Part shown: one piece after another, positions 57,759 through 64,000 of the stretch
Layout: each line of letters opens with the position of its first letter
Position numbering within the stretch: the first letter of the stretch is position 1
Assembly (NCBI GenBank): GCA_023897205.1
Contig: JAHWDD010000003.1
Span: 2,731,665 to 2,795,664, forward strand
From: Exophiala sp. HKRS030
Lineage: Eukaryota > Ascomycota > Eurotiomycetes > Chaetothyriales > Herpotrichiellaceae
Length of the DNA stretch: 64,000 nt
Reading direction: 5' to 3'
Program-made: the position numbers and the translations under genes
Notes under the pieces: model-generated
Database searches by the model: none
What the model saw: the letters and a program-made list of their open reading frames with translations, nothing else
Told to the model about the DNA's origin: nothing

Positions 57759-58325
57759 GTTGAATTGATGTAGAGACTTATGTCTTACGGCGAGGTGGAA
57801 AGGGGAGAACAGAGCCGACTGTTGCGGTTGCGTCGCAGTTGAGGGACAGCAGGCTTGAGGTGTTGGTGACGAAGAACTCGTGGATGATGATTGGCTACAC
57901 GAGTGAATCTGGAGTGAGGAAGGAGCTTGCTAGGAGATACTAATCCAGGAAGGCGCAGCGTTTCGATGCGCAAATGCTTCGTACAAGAATACTATAGGGT
58001 CAAGTTCTACGTCCAAAACTGCACCTAAGTCAATCGACATTTGGAGCTAAACTCATTTGGATCCATCCTGCGCCTTTGCAAACTTCATTCTCACAACTCT
58101 TCAGAACAACCCCAGGCAGAACTTCTTTCACCTCTCAACCGCTCAATTTTGTCGCAGTCTCCTCCAAACTTTCTATGCGATCTCTCGTCGATTCAGTGAA
58201 CAGTTTGACTCGCGATTCGACCCATATAACCTCCTTTTCGAAGAGTATTCTCGTCGCCGAATTGTCGCTGTGATCGACCTGACCAGGATCAATTTTGGCC
58301 ATGCCAGGCTTATTGTACGCTCCAA
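57759..58325. promoter_or_regulatory. Divergent promoter of ESSS subunit and SWR1
   Basis: This 567-bp spacer separates two divergent starts. The open frame from 58057 (+) overlaps the SWR1 start in another frame and looks like leader sequence rather than a gene. It could contain upstream short frames in the SWR1 leader. Confidence 0.45.
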
Positions 58326-61300
58326 ATGCCCGACTCTCCTCCGCCCGGCGATTCCCTCATCAACAACAACCACATTCACGATAGTTCGAACCACACATTA
58401 TCTCAGGAATTGATCACGACCCCCGCACTTGACTTTAACACAAACGATGACCAAGCTTCTGCCGCCAATGGGCTGCCGCCAAGTGCAGTCTCGATTTCAG
58501 AACATCCCCAGATACAAGATGAGATAGGCGATGAACCTCCAACCAAGAGAAGAAAGCTTACGGACCCTGAGAGCAAGGCATCACCCAGACCAATCTCTCC
58601 TCCCTGGAAAAGAGTTGTTGCAGATGGCCCCACTTCATTCCTTGAGAATGGCCGGAGAAAATCTGGAAGAACCAATGCAGTTCCTCTCGCACTTCAACCA
58701 CAGTCGAACAAAAGGCAGACGCGTGCTCAGTTCGATAAGGCTGTAGGTAAGAAGTATGCGGACCAAGGAAAGCCGAATTACAATCTCTCTACTAGGCCAA
58801 TCAAAGTTGAAAATGTTCATAGCAAAGGTTCACATGGCCGGTCTTCGACCTCTCGTGAGTCGGATCAGTCACCCGGCCTCAAAATTGTACCTCCCCAGAG
58901 GCGTCCTAAGGATACCCATACCGCTACCAAGGCGTCAAAGCCGGGACCAACACCCAAATACACGCGGCAGTCGATAAATACTTCGCTACGGTCCCGCGAC
59001 CGAAAGCCTCCGATATCGAATGGGAAGAAGGAGGACCATGGTCTCTCGAATGGTATAGTCAAGGATGAATCTGAAGATGAAATTGACGAATTGAATCTCT
59101 CAAGCGCGACAGCATCAAGAACTTCAAGTCCACCATTGGCACTGAGGAAAGTGACATTTCGGGTCCATATGCCAAGTCCTTCTGTCACTTCTCCGCGAAT
59201 CTACCGCCGGTCAGAAAATATTCTTCTTTCCAACAATTTCTCGATGAGGACGACCTAGAACCTCGCGCAGGAGAAGACCTACTTTCCCCAGACCAGATAA
59301 GGAAAGAGGCGCTCGCTCGCAATCGCCTCCGAGATGCCCAAGAACCTGGGGGATTTTGAATAGAGGGTTGATTGACTCCCTGCCTGAGAAGCAAAGTGAG
59401 CCTAAACGTCAATACGCCCACTTCGATCATTTGTTGGCGCATGTACATCATTTCAGAGTTTTGCTCCGCCAAGAAAGCAGGGATCACAAGCGAAAGGCTG
59501 AAATAATAGCTCATGAAGCTAGACGGTACGTCGAGGAGAAACAAAGGCGCAACAAAGTCAAGTCCGCGGAAGAGATTGAGCAAGAGGCTCGAGATGCAGC
59601 TATTGCAGTCTATCGCAATGTTGCGAAGGACCTCGAGAAGTTGTGGGCGGCTGTCAGGGCCGAAGTCAATACAATCCGTCAGAAGCAATACGAAGACCAG
59701 CAGCAAGCCAAGATGAAAGGACATCTGGCACGAGTACTAGACAAGACAGATCAAATGTTGGCACGCAGCACAGATCCCGACGATTCCATCATCAATAGTG
59801 ATGATGATTCCTCTATTACCGAAAGTGCAGACTCAGATTCAAGTAATAGTGAGGAAATGTCGGACACAGATTCCGAATCGGATCCTGAAGAAGAGTCTAA
59901 TGACTTCGATGCTGGAATGTCAATAGAGGAGCTCAGACGCAAGTATGAAAATCTCCCAGATCTAGAACCTGAAGACCACGATGTCGACGACCCGGCGGCG
60001 GAAAATGAAGTCGAATCGCATGGAATATCGGATGAAGAGGATTCGGATCCTGAGACAGAGATGGACAGTGAATTCGATACAGATGATAGCCAGGACGAAG
60101 ATGCCGAGGATGACGATGACAGCGATGACGATAGTAACGAAGATTCCACCAAAAATGGTCTTCTTTCACTGTTTTCAAGAAGAGAGATTGAGAGCATGGC
60201 ACCTGCTGACGACGAGATTGACGAAGATGAAGAAGGCACTCCGAGCAGTGTTGTTGATGACCGCACTACGCAAACAAGCCCCACGATAGAAGTTTTGGAA
60301 GAGTCCCAGATCCATGATGAGGATCAGGGGCTGATTCCTCGGCAGGACTAGTGGATAAACCCGTGCATCCTCTAGCATCTGAGGATCAAACTTTGGCAGT
60401 CAACTCACCGCACGACCTTGGTGACGTTGATCACATGGATCTCGACTCAGATCCCTCAGCGACTACTGTTCATGACGAAAAGTCACAGATCAAAAATAGC
60501 GCCTCATCACCATTGATACACAATTCTATATCGGATTCTGAGTCTTATGACGAACCCAGGAAATCGAATATAACAAGACTGCTGTCACGTCTGAGGTTTG
60601 GTGGTGAACTTCCGAGTCCGGAACCTAGCACTCACACGTCACCTCATACGAGTGCGAAGGTGTCCGATCCTGAATCTGCTTCTTCGATTGATACTCGAGC
60701 AGAATCAGCCACTCCATTAACTCCTTCAGAGGTCAAACCGGTTATCAAGACCCCAGTACCAAGTCTTTTGCGGGCCACACTTCGAGAATATCAGCACGAG
60801 GGTCTCGATTGGTTAGCTGATTTGTATGCTTCCGGCAGGAGCGGTATCTTGGCTGATGAAATGGGTTTGGGAAAGACAATCCAAAGCATATCCCTCTTGG
60901 CTCACCTCGCAGAGGTTTACCAAGTGTGGGGTCCTCACCTCATTGTGGTTCCAACAAGTGTCATGCTTAATTGGGAGATGGAGTTCAAGAAATTTCTACC
61001 CGGATTCAAAATTCTGACCTACTATGGCAACCAAGAAGAAAGAAAACAGAAGCGACGCGGATGGATGGCAGATGATAGTTTCAACGTTTGCATCACCTCG
61101 TATCAGCTGGTCATCCAGGACGCAAATTCTTTCAAACGTCGAAGATGGCACTACATGATCCTGGATGAAGCTCACAACATCAAGAACTTCCGATCCGAAC
61201 GATGGCAGACCATGATGACATTCAACACCAGAGCTCGGTTGCTGTTGACAGGAACTCCTCTCCAAAATAACCTTACTGAACTTTGGTCGCTTCTCTTCTT

Positions 61301-63332
61301 CCTGCATTATGGACAGGAATCAGAGGGGGAAGATGACGCCTTTGCAGGTCTCAAGGAATGGTCTGAGTGGTTCAAGCGACCGGTCGAATCGATACTCGAG
61401 CACGGAACCCAGGTCTTGGATGCGGAGGATCGGGAGCAAGTTGCGAAGCTGCACAAGGTCATTCGGCCTTTCCTGCTTCGACGACTGAAGCGTGATGTTG
61501 AAAAACAGATGCCTTTGAAGTACGAACATGTTGAGATGTGTCGACTTTCAAAGCGTCAACGTCAACTTTACGATGGATTCATGTCACGAGCGCAGACCAA
61601 AGAGACTTTGAGCTCTGGCAATTACCTATCTATCATTAATGCCTTGATGCAACTGCGCAAAGTCTGCAATCACCCCGATCTGTTCGAGACACGACCGATC
61701 AACACATCCTTTGCTATGCCGAAATCCGTTGCGGCCGACTTCGAAATCAAAGACCTTCTAGTCCGGCGCAAGGTTTTGCTTGACGCTGCTGATAATCTAG
61801 ATCTCGATTTCCTGCGACTTGCTCCTTTATCAGATGAGGGATTGTCAAAGATTGAAATCTTGGAATCTTCCAAACGCCATGCTTACCATCAACTCAAAAG
61901 CCTTCGTGATCTACAGAGAAGCAGACTTGCTGATAGTTTGTCATGGAAGGGCGAGAATCAACGTGGAGTTTTGGGATCTCTAGACAATGTTGGCCGCAGA
62001 ACCAGATTGAGAGAGATCGACAGTACAATGTACTACGAAGGATATCGACATGCTCAGCGTACTCTCTATGGTCGGAGACTCATCAATAAACTGACAGTTC
62101 CCACAATCAACGCCCGCTTATCACAAATTTCTAGCACCTCGGCAAAAACGCGATTTTGGGAACGGGAACCAGTGATCAAACCTTTTCTCGAGATGATCCG
62201 ATCCCTACAGACTCGGTCAGAGCAAATGGAACCGTTCGTCCAACGTTATGCCTGCGTGACGCCAGCTGTGGTTGCAACAGACCTCAGTGTCACCACTGTA
62301 TCTGAATTGGGAGCCGTTATGATTAGGCAACACTCCCAAGCAAATGGGATCGTTGACCCATTTCACCAAGCACGAATGAAACTGTCGATCGCTTTCCCGG
62401 ACAAGCGTCTGCTCCAATATGATTGTGGTAAACTGCAGAGACTTGACAAATTGCTCAGGCGATTGCAAGCTGGTGGTCATCGAGCCTTGATATTCACTCA
62501 GATGACCAAAGTTCTTGACATTCTAGAGCAATTTCTCAACATACACGGACATCGATATCTTAGACTCGATGGCGCCACTAAGATTGAGCAGAGACAGATT
62601 CTCACAGATCGATTCAACAACGACAATCGCATATTGGCCTTCATTCTATCATCGAGATCGGGCGGCCTCGGCATCAACTTGACTGGTGCTGATACCGTGA
62701 TATTTTATGATTTGGATTGGAATCCAGCAATGGACAAGCAGTGTACCGATCGAGCACATCGGATTGGTCAAACCCGGGATGTCCATATCTATCGTTTCGT
62801 CTCAGAACACACAATTGAGTCCAATATTCTGCGCAAAGCAAATCAGAAGCAAATGTTGGATGATGTAGTCATTCAAGAGGGTGAATTCACAACCGACTAC
62901 GTGAACAAGCTGTCCTACCGTGACATGCTGGATGAAACGGCTGAGGAAGACGCTGCCGGCGCTGCCATGGACAGAGTTCTTGGTAACGACAAGCACAATG
63001 TGACTGTTCTGGAACAAGCGGAAGATCAAGAAGATCGCGCGGCAGCCAAGGTCGCCTTCAAGGAAGTACAAAATGCCGACGATGGTGATTTTGAAGACAA
63101 ACCTGCCGATACCGCGATTGCGACGCCGAGAACCAATGATGCACAAACGCCTGGCGCTGGTCCGTTTGGTGCTACGGATGAAGCCTTGAAGGAAGCAAAC
63201 CAGGACCATCACATTGATGACTACCTCATCAAGCTACAGATGTATCTTGTGCGGGACATTCCACTTGGACCAGGGAAAGACAAGAGCAAGAAGGGCAGAA
63301 GGCGTGACGAACATCGCGTGAGAAAACGATGA
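58326..63332 (+). CDS. SWR1: SWR1 chromatin-remodelling ATPase (Snf2/INO80 family)
   Basis: Swr1 is the catalytic subunit of the nuclear complex that exchanges H2A for H2A.Z. The full protein would be about 1669 residues. The N-terminal basic/Ser-rich part is followed by the HSA-type segment (FDHLLAHVHHFRVLLRQESR) and long acidic runs. The Snf2 ATPase has DEMGLGKTIQSISLLAHLAE, DEAHNIKN and TGTPLQNNLTELWSLLFFL. A long insert precedes the second lobe, as in the INO80/SWR1 class. The second lobe has HRIGQTRDVHIYRFVSEHTIE. Three one-base breaks split the frame: near 59190-59215 (CC at 59193-59194), at the G5 run 59348-59352 after QEPGG, and near GG 60345-60346 after IPRQ. Each is repaired by adding one base, giving one intact protein. 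The ATPase part is unbroken. Confidence 0.92.
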
Positions 63333-64000
63333 GGGGCATTCGATGGAGATTATAATGCTCTTCAACGATAATTGTAAAAGATGTAAAATTAATAGATATA
63401 TTCTTTTCTTGGCTTTGATTCAATAGAAATGCTCACTTCATTGGTCCAATTTTCGACTGCTAAATTGCAGCTTCCATGCTTTTCAAAATTCACAAACGAC
63501 ACAATAAACGCCCTAACCCCATCCATGACTCTACCATCCTCGGCCGGACGTCGCGGCTGTGCTTTCTAGAACACGCAGATCTTTCGAACCAGAAATTGCC
63601 AATTTTAAACAGACGGTTTACGAATTAGCAGGAGACATGTAGCTGCACTTGTCCAAACTTCAAAGGACGCCCGATCGGCGATACCCTGCAGAAGTTGCCA
63701 GGAAAAAAACACTAGGGGATACTCATCATTAGTTAGACACTTGGAGATGCGTCAGTGTCAATCTTGCAACCTGCCGCAGGTTCGGGCATCCCCCGTTGGC
63801 CAGAAAGCTTGTGGTCCTGCGCGCAGAGCCTCGTCCCCTGGATGTACGTCCAGTGGAAACGTAGGATGAGTGTGCTTGCTGGTCACTGGCTAGGCTATGG
63901 CACGACTGGGGTTTGAGGAAGAACACAGGCAGGTGATGGCAGCGATGTAGTTGATGGAAAGAAGGCCGTTGAAGACGAAAATGACGGGCATCGTTCCATC
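63333..64000. other. No gene seen; SWR1 3' flank to window end
   Basis: No supported gene in the last 668 bp. The minus-strand frames at 63229-63423 and 63729-63926 are short and unremarkable. A gene could begin beyond the window. Confidence 0.45.

Noticed and set aside
58057..58413. A 118-codon gene upstream of SWR1
   Set aside because: It overlaps the SWR1 start in another frame and lacks features; it is better read as leader sequence.
59751..60284. A 177-codon Ser-rich minus-strand frame opposite SWR1
   Set aside because: It is the antisense shadow of the Asp/Glu-rich SWR1 segment.
16900..60400. Programmed ribosomal frameshifting as explanation of the frame breaks
   Set aside because: The sites share no slippery heptamer or common context beyond C/G runs, and occur in many unrelated genes, so a sequence error is simpler.
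1..64000. tRNA genes, CRISPR arrays, intact transposons
   Set aside because: No cloverleaf with matching A and B boxes, no spaced repeats, and no transposase, integrase or reverse transcriptase motifs were seen by eye.

Overview
The window is nuclear DNA of a filamentous ascomycete (Pezizomycotina). The evidence is short GT-AG introns (mostly 46 to 57 nt, with CTAAC/CTGAC-like branch sites), intron-poor genes about 2 to 3 kb apart, and fungal families such as Zn2Cys6 regulators, a NACHT-ankyrin STAND protein, MSS51, a Dip2/CPS1 adenylate-forming protein and a DUF7732-like surface protein. The style resembles Chaetothyriales or other Eurotiomycetes, but that placement is an impression. No rRNA, tRNA, CRISPR array or intact transposon was found.

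Layout. 1-19 kb: housekeeping genes, namely the PP2A methylesterase PPE1, the ribosome-biogenesis helicase DRS1, an APH-type kinase, a gene-poor stretch of about 3 kb, adenine phosphoribosyltransferase in three exons, and a large Dip2/CPS1 protein. 19-21.3 kb: a mitochondrial RidA/Mmf1 protein and a quinone-oxidoreductase-like MDR. 21.6-38.7 kb: a compact carbohydrate block with a GH78 alpha-L-rhamnosidase sharing a divergent promoter with a hexose/alpha-glucoside-type MFS transporter, a GH31 alpha-xylosidase-like enzyme, a secreted GH140/DUF4038-like protein, two adjacent regulators (one without a zinc cluster), an L-arabinitol-dehydrogenase-like enzyme and an aldose-reductase-like AKR. 39-47.6 kb: a GT25 glycosyltransferase, a protein with four Cys-Pro heme-regulatory-type motifs, a 75-residue membrane protein and a third Zn2Cys6 regulator. 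48-51.3 kb: a six-exon NACHT-ankyrin STAND protein. 51.8-63.3 kb: MSS51, a GPI-type surface protein, the complex I subunit ESSS/NDUFB11 and the chromatin remodeller SWR1.

The carbohydrate block reads as one programme: secreted cleavage of a plant polymer or glycoside, uptake of a small oligosaccharide, cytosolic removal of rhamnose and xylose (neither GH78 nor GH31 has a signal peptide), then reduction and oxidation of the released pentose, under one or two linked regulators. Its substrate is not known from sequence; an oligosaccharide carrying rhamnose, xylose or apiose is the working guess.

Many genes are broken by single-base frameshifts. Almost all behave as one missing base, and most sit in short C or G runs, in genes that are otherwise well conserved across the break (SWR1, ESSS, RidA, Dip2, GH78, AKR, GT25, two Zn2Cys6 regulators, the STAND protein). 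I read these as sequence errors rather than pseudogenes and give each gene its full span, naming the suspected site. Introns and frames were worked out by eye.
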